A stretch of 64,000 bases of DNA from JAJYSO01 sp964579505 (lineage in GTDB: Bacteria; Bacteroidota; Bacteroidia; Flavobacteriales; Flavobacteriaceae). The stretch lies in NCBI GenBank assembly GCA_964579505.1, contig CAZOGC010000002.1, positions 62,001 through 126,000 of the forward strand, read 5' to 3'. The position numbers and the translations under genes are program-made. The notes beneath the pieces were generated by a model. That model saw only the letters and a list, made by a program, of their open reading frames with translations. It was not told the DNA's origin and searched no databases. Positions 8,309 to 16,630 of the stretch are shown here, piece by piece; positions within the stretch are counted from its first letter, which is position 1; every line of letters starts with the position of its first letter.

Positions 8309-9082
8309 TTATGCTTTCTGGTAGGTATTTGGCGTAACTCCTGTATAGCGCTTGAATTCTTTGGTCATATGGGCCTGGTCATAAAACCCCGAATCTAGTG
8401 CAACACTCATTAAGTCATTATTTTTAGAAATTAATTCTTTTGCTTTTTCTATCCTTTTAATTGCAGCGAAATTTTTTGGTGTCAAACCTGTTTCCTGTTT
8501 GAAAAGACGTAAAAATTTATACTTGTTCATACCAAAGCTTTGTGCAGTTTTATCGAGAGAAAAATTCGTAAACGATTCTTCTATAAATCTGCTTAGCAGC
8601 CGTTTTTCTTGCGAAATGAAAGAGTGCGGTTCAGTATTGTTTTTTACTAAAATTTTTAGATTTTTAACTATCTCTTTTTCTATGTCAAGGTACGGATTGT
8701 CTAAGTTTTTGGAAAGATAAAGTAGGTTGCTGAATAATTGGGGTGCATAAATGACTTTGTCTTTAAAAAATACTTCCTGCCCCTTATTTATTTGTTTTAG
8801 CAACTCGGGAGAAATATAAAAAGTAGTAAAAGTATTCCCCATTTTGTTATCGCAAGGAGTTGCGTGAATTTCTTCTGGATTGGTTATGCATAAGCTCCCA
8901 ATTGGTGCTCTAACAAATTTAGAATCCAATTCAGAATAAAAGGGTTGATTGATTACCAATGCTATATTAAATGTTGGATGGGTATGTTTCGGAAAGTTAA
9001 CAGTGTGTCCGTAAGCATACAATATTTCTATTCCATCCAAAATATCTAATTTCTTATAAACACTTAAATCTTTTTGGTTCAT
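8309..9082 (-). CDS. AraC-family transcriptional regulator
   Basis: A 257-residue regulator with an N-terminal cupin-like AraC ligand-binding domain (about residues 10-150; HTHPTFNIALV motif) and a C-terminal double helix-turn-helix AraC domain (about 165-257). The latter includes SLDKTAQSFGMNKYKFLRLFKQETGLTP, quoted here in part only as the pattern, and DQAHMTKEFKRYTGVTPN. It is predicted to bind DNA in response to a small ligand; its targets are not known. The S41 peptidase gene follows 67 bases downstream on the same strand and is a possible partner, but the surrounding array structure argues that each gene may be independent. Confidence 0.9.
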   Translation of the reverse strand: MNQKDLSVYKKLDILDGIEILYAYGHTVNFPKHTHPTFNIALVINQPFYSELDSKFVRAPIGSLCITNPEEIHATPCDNKMGNTFTTFYISPELLKQINKGQEVFFKDKVIYAPQLFSNLLYLSKNLDNPYLDIEKEIVKNLKILVKNNTEPHSFISQEKRLLSRFIEESFTNFSLDKTAQSFGMNKYKFLRLFKQETGLTPKNFAAIKRIEKAKELISKNNDLMSVALDSGFYDQAHMTKEFKRYTGVTPNTYQKA

Positions 9083-9414
9083 TCTTTTGTTCTAATATTT
9101 ATACTAACATCTAATCAGCTTGCCGTCGGGTGGATTCTCCCCCCACTAAACTTTAACCAAAGGCATGAACCTCAAATATAACAATAAACCTTAAATAGAA
9201 ACAATTACCGGCCATTGCGACAAGTTGTTTAGTGGTGGCCAATGCCAACAAGAACAGGTTTACCGTCAATATTATCCGTATCGGATGGGGCTTTTCGTAG
9301 GAATGTCTCTTTTCTATTTAGACAAATCAGCCTTCAGCCGCTTTTTAAATTGAAAGAGAACCTCCATAAAATTGTAAAAAAATGAGAAGTAAGTTATGAC
9401 TATTTACTCTATCT
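9083..9414. other. 332-bp spacer with inverted repeat
   Basis: No gene found. It contains an imperfect inverted repeat: CCCCACTAAAC ending at 9151 and GTTTAGTGGTGG at 9227-9238 (11 of 12 bases pair). Also present is AATTACCGGCC around 9203-9213, which recalls the left end of other spacer elements in this array. It may be a degenerate member of the same family. Confidence 0.4.
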
Positions 9415-10224
9415 CTATTTTGCCAGGGTAAAATTACTAATGGCAATTTGAGCATTATTCACAAATTGAGTTGAAGGATTGATAAAGAAATATTTAACTC
9501 TGTTGGGGTTAAACATTTCACTGTCGAGTACTTTGTTTTTGTCTAAATATACTTTCATATGAGTGCCGTCAACCTCTATGGCTACATGCATGATTGCATT
9601 GGCATAGTTTTTTATAAAATCGGCATCATAGGTATTATACGAATCGTTATCTTCACTTATATTACTGATTTCACGATTGTGATACAGAATTTGCGTTTTG
9701 GCCGTCACATTGTCTTCATATCCGCTGACACTGTTGTCATAGGAAAATCCAAAAGTCAAGGAATTCAAATCCCTTAACTCGTTACTACGAGTAAGCACAT
9801 CAAACTCGATAGTGAAATTTTTAGGCATGGTCAAAAGCGTATCTAGTTTATAAGTGGTAAAGGCGTTTAAGAGCAGCCATTTTCCTTGCACTCCAGGAAA
9901 AGTAACTACTGAACCGGTACCCGCAGATTTCCAGTATCTAGGCATTTGTCCTACCGGATCATTTTGAATGTTGTCCGTAAAGATAACTGTCTTTCCAGGT
10001 GTAAAATCATATTCACTTATCGCAGCTCTTTGGGCTCGTGTTTTTTTATCAGTTTTATCGGTATTTTTATTGCCATTTAGAACATTATCAACTTTATTTT
10101 CAACCTTATTTTCAATTTTGTCTTCTATCTTGTTTTTTAATTTTTTAAATATTTGCGCATGAGCTGAAGTACCCACAAGGATTATTGCTGTAATTATTAT
10201 CAAAAAGCGGATGTTATTTTTCAT
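9415..10224 (-). CDS. Secreted protein related to the N-terminal part of flavobacterial OmpA-type proteins
   Basis: The 269-residue product (from the ATG at 10224, which puts a normal signal peptide LIIITAIILVGTSAHA at the N-terminus) has a charged heptad-like stretch at about residues 25-60 with repeated KIEDKIENKVENKVDN units, then a concanavalin-like beta region with FTDNIQNDPVGQMPRYW. I associate this region with larger flavobacterial proteins that continue into a C-terminal OmpA peptidoglycan-binding domain. Here that domain is absent, so it is a short form or a truncated relative. It probably acts in the periplasm or outer membrane; the function is unknown. A longer frame to 10254 has no signal-peptide start and is not preferred. 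Confidence 0.7.
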   Translation of the reverse strand: MKNNIRFLIIITAIILVGTSAHAQIFKKLKNKIEDKIENKVENKVDNVLNGNKNTDKTDKKTRAQRAAISEYDFTPGKTVIFTDNIQNDPVGQMPRYWKSAGTGSVVTFPGVQGKWLLLNAFTTYKLDTLLTMPKNFTIEFDVLTRSNELRDLNSLTFGFSYDNSVSGYEDNVTAKTQILYHNREISNISEDNDSYNTYDADFIKNYANAIMHVAIEVDGTHMKVYLDKNKVLDSEMFNPNRVKYFFINPSTQFVNNAQIAISNFTLAK

Positions 10225-10357
10225 GGTTAGGGGTTTAGTATTTGCTAGATTCAAGTTTCAATTCTAGTTGGTTATTATTAAAAAGTATAAAATAGCTAAT
10301 TGTGTTTTGAATGTAAAATTATAAAAAACGTGTATATCTTCAAAATTGAAAGCAAAT

Positions 10358-10400
10358 ACGTTTACTGCCGCTTATGGCAAACGTTTGTTGCGTTGCAGTT
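10358..10400. repeat. Spacer inverted-repeat element B
   Basis: ACGTTTactGCC pairs with GGCaaACGT around a six-base loop, followed by TTTGTTGCGTTGCAGTTTTT. The right end GTTG..GCAGTTTTT is shared with the spacer elements at 11848, 12430 and 13264. It sits between the stop of the serine hydrolase gene and the start of the preceding gene. Confidence 0.55.
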
Positions 10401-10401
10401 T

Positions 10402-11721
10402 TTATTCTTTCATAAATTTAATTTCCCGCCCGCCTTGATTTAGGATCACACTATTTTCTTTGGGGTTAAATTCGAAAATGGCATTGGCTTTATTGGTCTT
10501 AAACTTATTTTTGCCGGTAGGTTGCAGCGAAAAGGCCTGCTGACCTGTTGCTTGGACAACTAAAACACCGTTTTCTTTCGTGATGGTTAGTTTTAAGGGA
10601 ATCTCTTCTGAAGCATAAACCCCAAGGTATTTGTTTAACTCTTCCGGACTGACTTTATAATATGAAAACTCAGGGATGTCATAAGGCTTATTGTAAACTG
10701 CACTCAATACGGCAATAGAAATGTTGTTGATGTTATAGTCAATCCCATTTGAAGTCAAGGCATAAGAAATATCCCCATCTGAAAAATGAGCAAACACAGC
10801 AGAAAATCCGTCGATGCCCCCGGTATGCCCGTATCCGATATGTTTATAGAAGGGCATTTTAAACAGACCCATGCCGTAACTATCTTTCATCGTTTTCATT
10901 AAGGTTAGATTTTTCGGTTTTAGTAGCTTTCCATTAAACAGTGCGTTACTGAATTTAATCAAATCAATGGGAGTAGAAACAATGCCACCGGCACCAAGAG
11001 GTATGGATATATCAGTTTCTGGTTGTAACTCCCAAATCCCCATAAATTTATAGGACTGACTTTCGTTTTTATCTGTGTTTATTTTATTCCCTAAATATGT
11101 ATCTTCAAGACCGAGTGGTTGAGTAATATATTGCTGTATAAGTTGAGCGTATGACCTGTGAAAAACTTCTTCAAGAATATACGTCAGCAGAACATAATTC
11201 GAGTTGCTGTATTCAAATTTGCTACCAGGTTCAAAATCACTACCGTCTTTAGCAATGATATCTACCATTTGTTTTTTCGTTTTGGGTTCTGTATTCCACG
11301 TTAGATAATCTTCATCAGCAGTAAAATCATGGATTCCGCTTCTGTGATGAAGAAGCTGGTTGATGGTGATTTCTTTCGCGTTAGGGATGGTAGGAAAGAA
11401 TTTATCAAGAGTTTGATTGAGTTTCAATTTACCCTTATCCACCGCTTTGAGTACCAATACAGCCGTAAATGTTTTAGATATGGATCCAATTCTATATTTG
11501 GTATGTTTATCAGCTTTTATTTTACCCGCCCTATCAGCATAACCAATGGAGTTGGTATAAATAATTTTACCGTTTTTGGATATGGCCACACTCCCCATAA
11601 ACTTATCATTTTGGTTGAGCACCGTAAAGAAACGGTCTAATTTCTCTTTATTGAATTCTTGGCTATACCCGGTTTGAAAGAATAGACTGAGAAAAAATAT
11701 CAGTAAAAATTTTTTTTTCAT
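10402..11721 (-). CDS. Secreted serine hydrolase, class C beta-lactamase / D-aminopeptidase family
   Basis: From the ATG at 11721 the product is 439 residues with a clear signal peptide (KKFLLIFFLSLFFQTGYSQ). The longer frame to 11853 lacks one and overlaps the next gene's end. The penicillin-binding fold signature is complete: SISK at residues 80-83 (nucleophile Ser80, general base Lys83), YSNSNY as the Tyr-x-Asn motif, and HTGGIDGF in place of KTG. A C-terminal lipocalin-like segment of about 100 residues (DUF3471-like position) follows. Such proteins are esterases, peptidases or beta-lactamases of the periplasm, and the substrate cannot be predicted. The gene is one unit of the minus-strand array and is flanked by spacer repeats on both sides. 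Confidence 0.88.
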   Translation of the reverse strand: MKKKFLLIFFLSLFFQTGYSQEFNKEKLDRFFTVLNQNDKFMGSVAISKNGKIIYTNSIGYADRAGKIKADKHTKYRIGSISKTFTAVLVLKAVDKGKLKLNQTLDKFFPTIPNAKEITINQLLHHRSGIHDFTADEDYLTWNTEPKTKKQMVDIIAKDGSDFEPGSKFEYSNSNYVLLTYILEEVFHRSYAQLIQQYITQPLGLEDTYLGNKINTDKNESQSYKFMGIWELQPETDISIPLGAGGIVSTPIDLIKFSNALFNGKLLKPKNLTLMKTMKDSYGMGLFKMPFYKHIGYGHTGGIDGFSAVFAHFSDGDISYALTSNGIDYNINNISIAVLSAVYNKPYDIPEFSYYKVSPEELNKYLGVYASEEIPLKLTITKENGVLVVQATGQQAFSLQPTGKNKFKTNKANAIFEFNPKENSVILNQGGREIKFMKE

Positions 11722-11751
11722 ATTTTCTATCTTTTGGTTTACACGTTTCTT

Positions 11752-11848
11752 GTCTATAATGCTGTATCTGACGAAGTTCCGAAAAAAATCAGAGAATACG
11801 AGGAGGCGCAGCCACAAAATGTTCAAACCACTTGTTGTAGGCAGTTTT
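11752..11848. repeat. Spacer inverted-repeat element C
   Basis: Starts with TGTCTATAATGCTGTATCTGACG and ends with CACTTGTTGTAGGCAGTTTTG. The TGTCTATAAT lead is identical to that of the element at 13114-13264, and the TTGTTGTAGGCAG end matches the family end GTTGTTGGCAG. It fills the spacer between the serine hydrolase start and the GNAT stop. Confidence 0.6.
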
Positions 11849-11849
11849 G

Positions 11850-12353
11850 TCAAGCAATTCGTTTTCCTAAAATTTTTAATCCTCGTTCTTGTCCGTCAAG
11901 TAATGCAATATTGGGAAGTGTTGCCCAATCTTCAAATCCAAAATGTCGGAATAATCTTAAACTGGGCTCATTATTTGAAAAGATGAAACCGAGCAAAGTT
12001 TTTACGCCAAAATTTGGTGATTTGTCCAAACAGTGTTGAAGAACTTGTTTGCCTAATTTTTTTCCTCTTTGCGTCTCGTCTAAGTATATGCTTATCTCAA
12101 CAGTAGCGTCATAAGCTGGTCGCCCATAGAACGATTGAAAACTTACCCAACCAATGATTTGGTTAGCGTTGTCTTCAATAACCCATAGTGGTCGATTAGT
12201 CGAATTATGCTCGTCGAACCATTTTCTTCTGCTTTCCACTGAAACAGGCTCAGTATCAGCCGTGACCATTCTTGATGAAATAGTAGAGTTGTAAATGTCT
12301 ACTATTTTTTTCAAGTCTGATGTGTTTGCATCTCTATATGTTAAATCTGCCAT
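11850..12353 (-). CDS. GNAT N-acetyltransferase (phosphinothricin acetyltransferase-like)
   Basis: A 167-residue cytoplasmic acetyltransferase. The N-terminus MADLTYRDANTSDLKKIVDI, the TADTEPVSVESRRKWFDEH segment and the acetyl-CoA loop TQRGKKLGKQVLQ (about residues 94-106) match the PAT/YncA branch of the GNAT family, whose members acetylate phosphinothricin, methionine sulfoximine or related amino-acid analogues. The C-terminal NEPSLRLFRHFGFEDWATLP completes the fold. The actual substrate is unknown. Lone GNAT genes of this sort are frequent cargo of gene-cassette arrays. Spacer elements lie on both sides (11752-11848 and 12377-12430), so this gene and its spacer look like a compact unit. 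Confidence 0.88.
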   Translation of the reverse strand: MADLTYRDANTSDLKKIVDIYNSTISSRMVTADTEPVSVESRRKWFDEHNSTNRPLWVIEDNANQIIGWVSFQSFYGRPAYDATVEISIYLDETQRGKKLGKQVLQHCLDKSPNFGVKTLLGFIFSNNEPSLRLFRHFGFEDWATLPNIALLDGQERGLKILGKRIA

Positions 12354-12376
12354 TTTTTTCCGATAAACGTTTTTCT

Positions 12377-12430
12377 TAATTGCCTACAACGCTGCGTCTG
12401 ACGCCAATATGTTTGTTATGGGCAGTTATT
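12377..12430. repeat. Spacer inverted-repeat element D (shortest copy)
   Basis: Begins TAATTGCCTACAACG and ends TTTGTTATGGGCAGTTATT; the ends are inverted copies of each other (AATTGCCTACAAC against AACTGCCCATAAC). Between them is GCTGCGTCTGACGCC. At 54 bases it is the shortest and most readable copy of the family in this window. Confidence 0.65.
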
Positions 12431-12436
12431 CCTTTA

Positions 12437-13105
12437 TCAATATTTGGACATATCAAGCTCGTCAAAATCTTTAATTTCAGATAATTTGATAAGTCTGTTT
12501 ATGGTTATGTTTTTAGTTGTTGTTTTAAAAACTTCATTTTCATCACTTTCAACATTTTCGCTCGTGTTCACTTTTACCAATTTCTTTTTTGTTGAAAAAT
12601 TAATACTTATTTTTCTCTTAACCAAAGGGCCGTGGTTATCGCTTTCATCATATCCAATGAGTTCAAAGTCAGAATTCTGAAATCTAAAAGTATATTCCCA
12701 ATATCCATATCTACCGTGACCATAATGTATGTATAAATTGCCATTTTTCACATACACCCAAAGTTCGGGTGGCATATAAACGCCGCCATCTTCATTTTCT
12801 GAAGAGAAGCAAGTGTCATTTTCTACAGCCAGATTGTAATGATTCTCTTTATTGAAAAGAATAATAATGCCTCTTCGGTTACGATCTACTATTTTTCCAA
12901 ACCTGTTCTTGACAAAATACGCTTTGTTGGTTTCCTTAATAATAAGTACACAATCGTCAATTCCGTCTTTATTCAAGTCTCCATTTATTCTTTTAAAAAC
13001 TACAAATCCTTTTGGTAAAAAATCAGTTGGCTGTTTTTTCGATTTAACTTGTCCAAAAACCGTTGTCGTCAAAGTTGCAATTAAAAATGTCAGTAGTATT
13101 TTCAT
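12437..13105 (-). CDS. Secreted protein of unknown function with a calcium-type DxNxDG loop
   Basis: A 222-residue exported protein with a signal peptide (LLTFLIATLTTTVFGQ). Just after it, at about residues 40-55, is NGDLNKDGIDDCVLI, a calcium-binding-like loop of the FG-GAP/VCBS or EF-hand-like kind. The rest is a beta-rich region with many aromatic residues (HYGHGRYGYWEYTFRF) and a charged C-terminus. I do not recognise the family beyond that. It stands alone between two spacer elements in the minus-strand array, so it appears to be an independent accessory gene. Confidence 0.7.
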   Translation of the reverse strand: MKILLTFLIATLTTTVFGQVKSKKQPTDFLPKGFVVFKRINGDLNKDGIDDCVLIIKETNKAYFVKNRFGKIVDRNRRGIIILFNKENHYNLAVENDTCFSSENEDGGVYMPPELWVYVKNGNLYIHYGHGRYGYWEYTFRFQNSDFELIGYDESDNHGPLVKRKISINFSTKKKLVKVNTSENVESDENEVFKTTTKNITINRLIKLSEIKDFDELDMSKY

Positions 13106-13120
13106 CGTATGTTGTGTCTA

Positions 13121-13264
13121 TAATTGGCTCTAACGTCCCGCGGCTATGCACCGGGCAGGAGTTTTACCCGGAAATGTTCTTTTGAAGACGCTAACGTTCT
13201 CGTATTCGTAATCTATCAATCGAAGCGGAATACCTGCCTGCCGCATAGGCGTTGTTGGCAGCTG
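13121..13264. repeat. Spacer inverted-repeat element E
   Basis: Left arm TAATTGGCTCTAACG with GCGGCTATGC and GGGCAGG; right arm CCTGCC, GCATAGGCGTTGTTGGCAGCTG. The arms pair imperfectly over about 35 bases, with bulges. This is the longest hairpin-forming copy of the family here, and its lead sequence TGTCTATAAT is shared with element C. Confidence 0.65.
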
Positions 13265-13293
13265 CTTTTTTGCATCAAATTATCACTTTTCAA

Positions 13294-14388
13294 TTAATAA
13301 TTATTGTATTTATCAAAAAATGATTTTACAATGTCAAAATATTGGTCTGGGGCTTCCAGGTTTAGGTTATGTGCTGCATTTGGAATTATGTGTAACTCTT
13401 TTTTGTCCTTCGGAACACCAGTTAGGGCATCGTAGATCATATTCGCTTGTTTTACGCCGATAGCATAATCATATTCGCCTTGTAACACCAAGACTGGTTT
13501 TTGGATGACCGCAATCTCATCAATTATGTTTAAATGATTGTAAGCAGTTGTATTGCGGAAAACCCTGTTTACGAATTCAAATTTTTCCATTGCTTTATCA
13601 AACATCTCTTTGGTATATTGAGCTCTTGCGTAATAAGCAGAATCTTTCCCCAATTTCACAGCTGTTTCTTTTGCTTTTAAATTGGCCCAATAAGCATTGA
13701 AACCCAGTTTTTCAGGGAATTTGTGCTTGAGTAAATTCATATTATTGAAAAACTGGTCAAAATCACTTTCTTCTATCTCTTTTAATTTTGTCAATATCTC
13801 ACGATACCGGCTTTTTTCTACTGAATTCTCTGAAGTTTCTAAAAGCTCTTTAGCTATTTTTCGTTCATGCCGGATAAGTGCCCTAATTGGATAAAGCCCA
13901 TCAGCTTTGCCACTGATACAGGCAAAAGAATTGATTTTATCCTGATGCTCAATTAAATATAATAATCCAAGAGTTCCGCCCCAGGATGAGCCTATTAGAT
14001 TGACGGCTTTATCCTTGTATCTGTTTTTTAAGGTATCGACCACTACATCCAAATCCTCTACAAATTGTTTCATGGTAAGCATGGACGTATCTGTAACCAC
14101 ATCAGATTTTCCACCACCTCTTTGGTCCAAATAAGCAATGAGATAATCATCTTCGAGAAATTTTCGGTACGTCTCGTGAGCGAATCCCGAAAAAGCACCG
14201 GGTCCACCATGCAAGTTGATAATCAGGGGACCATTGGTATTTCCTACCAAACGTACATACAGATTTGATTTTTCGACCGGGATAAAAAAATTGGTATCTA
14301 TTTTATGTCCCTTTTGGCAGGATATGAAAAGAAGTGCAATAATGCATGATAGAAAACTTAAGACAATAAATTGGATTTTATTTTTCAT
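13294..14388 (-). CDS. Alpha/beta-hydrolase lipoprotein, proline iminopeptidase-like (S33)
   Basis: A 364-residue lipoprotein: hydrophobic N-terminus ending in the lipobox FISC with the lipidated Cys24. The alpha/beta-hydrolase core has the oxyanion motif HGGPG (residues 60-64), DQRGGGKS, the nucleophile elbow GSSWGG (Ser135), an Asp in LQGEYDYAIG and a His in IPNAAHNLN. HGGPG plus DQRGxGxS is characteristic of prolyl aminopeptidases and related S33 enzymes, which release N-terminal proline or hydrolyse small esters. A cap domain covers about residues 160-290. It would act at the outer membrane or periplasmic face. Spacer elements flank the gene on both sides. Confidence 0.88.
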   Translation of the reverse strand: MKNKIQFIVLSFLSCIIALLFISCQKGHKIDTNFFIPVEKSNLYVRLVGNTNGPLIINLHGGPGAFSGFAHETYRKFLEDDYLIAYLDQRGGGKSDVVTDTSMLTMKQFVEDLDVVVDTLKNRYKDKAVNLIGSSWGGTLGLLYLIEHQDKINSFACISGKADGLYPIRALIRHERKIAKELLETSENSVEKSRYREILTKLKEIEESDFDQFFNNMNLLKHKFPEKLGFNAYWANLKAKETAVKLGKDSAYYARAQYTKEMFDKAMEKFEFVNRVFRNTTAYNHLNIIDEIAVIQKPVLVLQGEYDYAIGVKQANMIYDALTGVPKDKKELHIIPNAAHNLNLEAPDQYFDIVKSFFDKYNNY

Positions 14389-14420
14389 GAATAACTTTTA
14401 TTGTTTTAATTATGATTCTA

Positions 14421-14536
14421 AAATTGCCACCAACGTGCCGGCGGCATTGCGAAGAAGGGGGTGAACAAAGCCGTAAACGGCAGACTTAGTATTAACCCGC
14501 TCCGATCTTGCATAAAACCGTGTTGGCGGTAGTTAT
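14421..14536. repeat. Spacer inverted-repeat element F
   Basis: Begins AAATTGCCACCAACGTGCC, continues GGCGGCATTGC, and ends TGTTGGCGGTAGTTATT. The outer 14 bases are near-perfect inverted copies. It lies between the SRPBCC stop and the start of the lipoprotein hydrolase gene. Confidence 0.65.
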
Positions 14537-14964
14537 TTTTCAGCGAGTTCTTTAATTTTTTCAAGCATCCCGTTTAATCCTTGTTCTGTGTGTTTTTGCC
14601 CTTCTTTACTTGAAAATCCTTGTTGATGCCAAGTGAAATTCACAGAGTTATCATCTAAATTTGCTATTTTGTAAGTTACCAAAGAATAATTTTCCGGCTT
14701 GTCTTCCAATCCCGAAAATCCACTCCAATAATCGTATTTAATCAACTCATTTTTTTTATTCTCAATTACGTTTCCTTTGTCTTTATATTGATGTCCGTCA
14801 TACGCTCCTCGAAAAACAATCGGACTTCCAATTTTCCAATCGGTTAATACTTCCGTTCCGAATAAGTATTCTTTGATCATTTCAGGGTCTGTGAGAACAC
14901 TCCAAACTTTTTCAGGTGTTGATTGAATGTTTATACTGCTTGAAACGATAAGGTTTTTGTCCAT
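14533..14964 (-). CDS. SRPBCC (AHSA1-type) protein
   Basis: A 143-residue START/Bet v 1-like protein of the Aha1 C-terminal (AHSA1) type. The N-terminal SSSINIQSTPEKVWSVLTDP and the C-terminal FTWHQQGFSSKEGQKHTEQG with GMLEKIKELAEK are typical. These proteins have a hydrophobic cavity and bind small ligands, lipids or chaperone partners; no enzymatic role can be read. It is cytoplasmic. The DUF1697 gene ends only four bases upstream of its start on the same strand, so the two are almost certainly co-transcribed and perhaps translationally coupled. They form the only two-gene unit of the array. Confidence 0.85.
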   Translation of the reverse strand: MDKNLIVSSSINIQSTPEKVWSVLTDPEMIKEYLFGTEVLTDWKIGSPIVFRGAYDGHQYKDKGNVIENKKNELIKYDYWSGFSGLEDKPENYSLVTYKIANLDDNSVNFTWHQQGFSSKEGQKHTEQGLNGMLEKIKELAEK

Positions 14965-14968
14965 TTGT

Positions 14969-15505
14969 TTAATTTTTACTTAGTTCTGATAATTTCATTA
15001 TAGTTTTCCAATTCCTTGTTGTTGCACCAACTTTCAGTTGTTTTTCAAAAAAATTATTAGTCAATTTTGATTTGTGATATTTTCCTGCACAAAATAGATA
15101 AGCGTCTTTATCCTCAATTTTAAATTTGTCAGGCTCGTAATTGAAAGTTAGTATTTTCTCAAGGTTTTCTTTAGTAGGTTTTTCTTTCAGAAAGGTTAAA
15201 TGCAATTGATTGATGTCTACATCTTTGTTAGAGAAAGGGTTGCTGTTTATTACATTTTCAAGTTCTTTTTCCGTCCTAACAATTACCGGAACATCAAATC
15301 CATATTTTTCGGTAATCGCTTTTTCAAGGTCGTTTTCCAATTCAGAATTTGGTTTGTCGGAATTAAAAATCAGATTCCCACTTTGGATATATGTTCTTAC
15401 ATTTTTAAGTCCCAATTTTTCACACATTAATTTTAGGTCAGCCATTAGGATTTTCCGTTTTCCTCCGACATTTATTCCTCTTAAAATTGCGATTTTTTTG
15501 TTCAT
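14969..15505 (-). CDS. DUF1697 protein
   Basis: The 178-residue product begins MNKKIAILRGINVGGKRKI and continues with TYIQSGNLIFNSD, both diagnostic of DUF1697. The ending VGATTRNWKTIMKL is also the family's usual C-terminus. No biochemical function is established to my knowledge. It is cytoplasmic, with no membrane or signal segment. It is followed after four bases by the SRPBCC gene, suggesting that the two act or travel together. DUF1697 genes are often found alone among accessory genes of bacteria and are a frequent passenger in array-like contexts. Confidence 0.9.
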   Translation of the reverse strand: MNKKIAILRGINVGGKRKILMADLKLMCEKLGLKNVRTYIQSGNLIFNSDKPNSELENDLEKAITEKYGFDVPVIVRTEKELENVINSNPFSNKDVDINQLHLTFLKEKPTKENLEKILTFNYEPDKFKIEDKDAYLFCAGKYHKSKLTNNFFEKQLKVGATTRNWKTIMKLSELSKN

Positions 15506-15521
15506 AGTAAGGGCTCTGTTT

Positions 15522-15720
15522 TAATTACCGCCAACGGCTGGCGGCTTTGCGCAGGAGTGGGCAAACAAAAGCCGAAACCTTCAATTTACCACTAACCGTA
15601 GCAAAAGCCGCTTTTAAGCTTTAAATTTAACCAAAAAGTTTAACAAATGGCTTTTGCGGCAAAGAAAAACCAACCATTGGGTTTAAACCTTTAGCCACCC
15701 TTACATCAAGCCGTTTGATT
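15522..15720. repeat. Spacer element G, long and partly degenerate
   Basis: The left end TAATTACCGCCAACGGCTGGCGGC matches the family. Inside is an inverted repeat, GCAAAAGCC and GGCTTTTGC, near 15599 and 15648. A clear right end like that of the other copies is not visible; CCATTGGGTTTAAAC near 15673 may be a decayed one. Confidence 0.5.
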
Positions 15721-15727
15721 TTGTTCA

Positions 15728-16630
15728 TCATTCTATCGGAATAATTAAGTCTACAATACATTTTTTCTCTGGATGGTCGTTGAAATTGTTGTGATATATT
15801 TCAAAAGGATACCTATCCGCTTTTTTGTATCCGTTCTCGTTCATCCAAATGAATAAACTTTCCCACGACTTTTCAAATTCTTTTGGTTCGATGATAAAAC
15901 GGCCAACAATATTTTTCCCTTTTTCAATTGTCGTCAGACCTACTTCGCCATCAACAGTTATATGTTTGTTTGTGAGTATTCCTATACTCATTCTTACTTT
16001 GTCAGCATCGGTTACTTTAAAACTGTCGTGAAAAACGCGGCAAACATTTGTATCTTTTTTCTTAAGCAGTTCTTTCGGTGTCGCCCATTTAATAATACGT
16101 TGAAAGGCATTCTCAATACCGCTTACACCAATTTGTGTAACATAGGCCAAATTCATTTTGGGCATTTCTGTAATTTCAATTTTTGCATTCATTTTTATCC
16201 AATTTTTTAGATTTATAATGTTGCAAAGGTATTCGTCAGTAATAAAATTTGCTTTACCAATATTGCTATCTATTTTACTAATCTTGCTAAAATTGTCTTT
16301 GTTTGATTTACGAAATTCAGTTGGGCTTTGTCCATATATTTTTTTAAATGTTCTTGAAAAAGTCGAATCATTATTAAATCCATACTTATTTGAAATTTCA
16401 GAAATTTTGACTGCTTTTTTGTGTATCAACATCATTGCAGCACTTTCTATTCGTTTGCGGGTAATGTAGGTGTTTAATGTTTCGTTTGTAATTGCTTTGA
16501 AGAGTCTGTGGAAATGAAACGGTGAATAATAGGCAATGTTAGAAATTTTTTGTAGTGATAATTCAGTGTCCAAATTCTTGTCAATGTATGTTAAGACTTT
16601 ATTTATCCTTTTAATATATTCTTCGTCCAT
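15728..16630 (-). CDS. AraC-family regulator with GyrI-like effector-binding domain
   Basis: From the ATG at 16630 the protein has 300 residues: an N-terminal AraC DNA-binding domain (about residues 5-105, with LSLQKISNIAYYSPFHFHRL and the second helix-turn-helix SEISNKYGFNNDSTFSRTF) and a C-terminal GyrI-like small-molecule-binding domain (about 145-300). This is the reverse domain order from typical AraC proteins and matches the Rob/SoxS-related and SbmC-type drug-sensing regulators. It probably responds to a hydrophobic or cationic compound. The 15-residue longer form starting at 16675 has no family support. The gene closes the minus-strand array and is divergent from the TPR operon. Confidence 0.88.
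   Translation of the reverse strand: MDEEYIKRINKVLTYIDKNLDTELSLQKISNIAYYSPFHFHRLFKAITNETLNTYITRKRIESAAMMLIHKKAVKISEISNKYGFNNDSTFSRTFKKIYGQSPTEFRKSNKDNFSKISKIDSNIGKANFITDEYLCNIINLKNWIKMNAKIEITEMPKMNLAYVTQIGVSGIENAFQRIIKWATPKELLKKKDTNVCRVFHDSFKVTDADKVRMSIGILTNKHITVDGEVGLTTIEKGKNIVGRFIIEPKEFEKSWESLFIWMNENGYKKADRYPFEIYHNNFNDHPEKKCIVDLIIPIE

Noticed and set aside
11734..12039. Plus-strand frames across the GNAT gene and spacer element C
   Set aside because: They read through a spacer repeat and the antisense strand of a supported gene.
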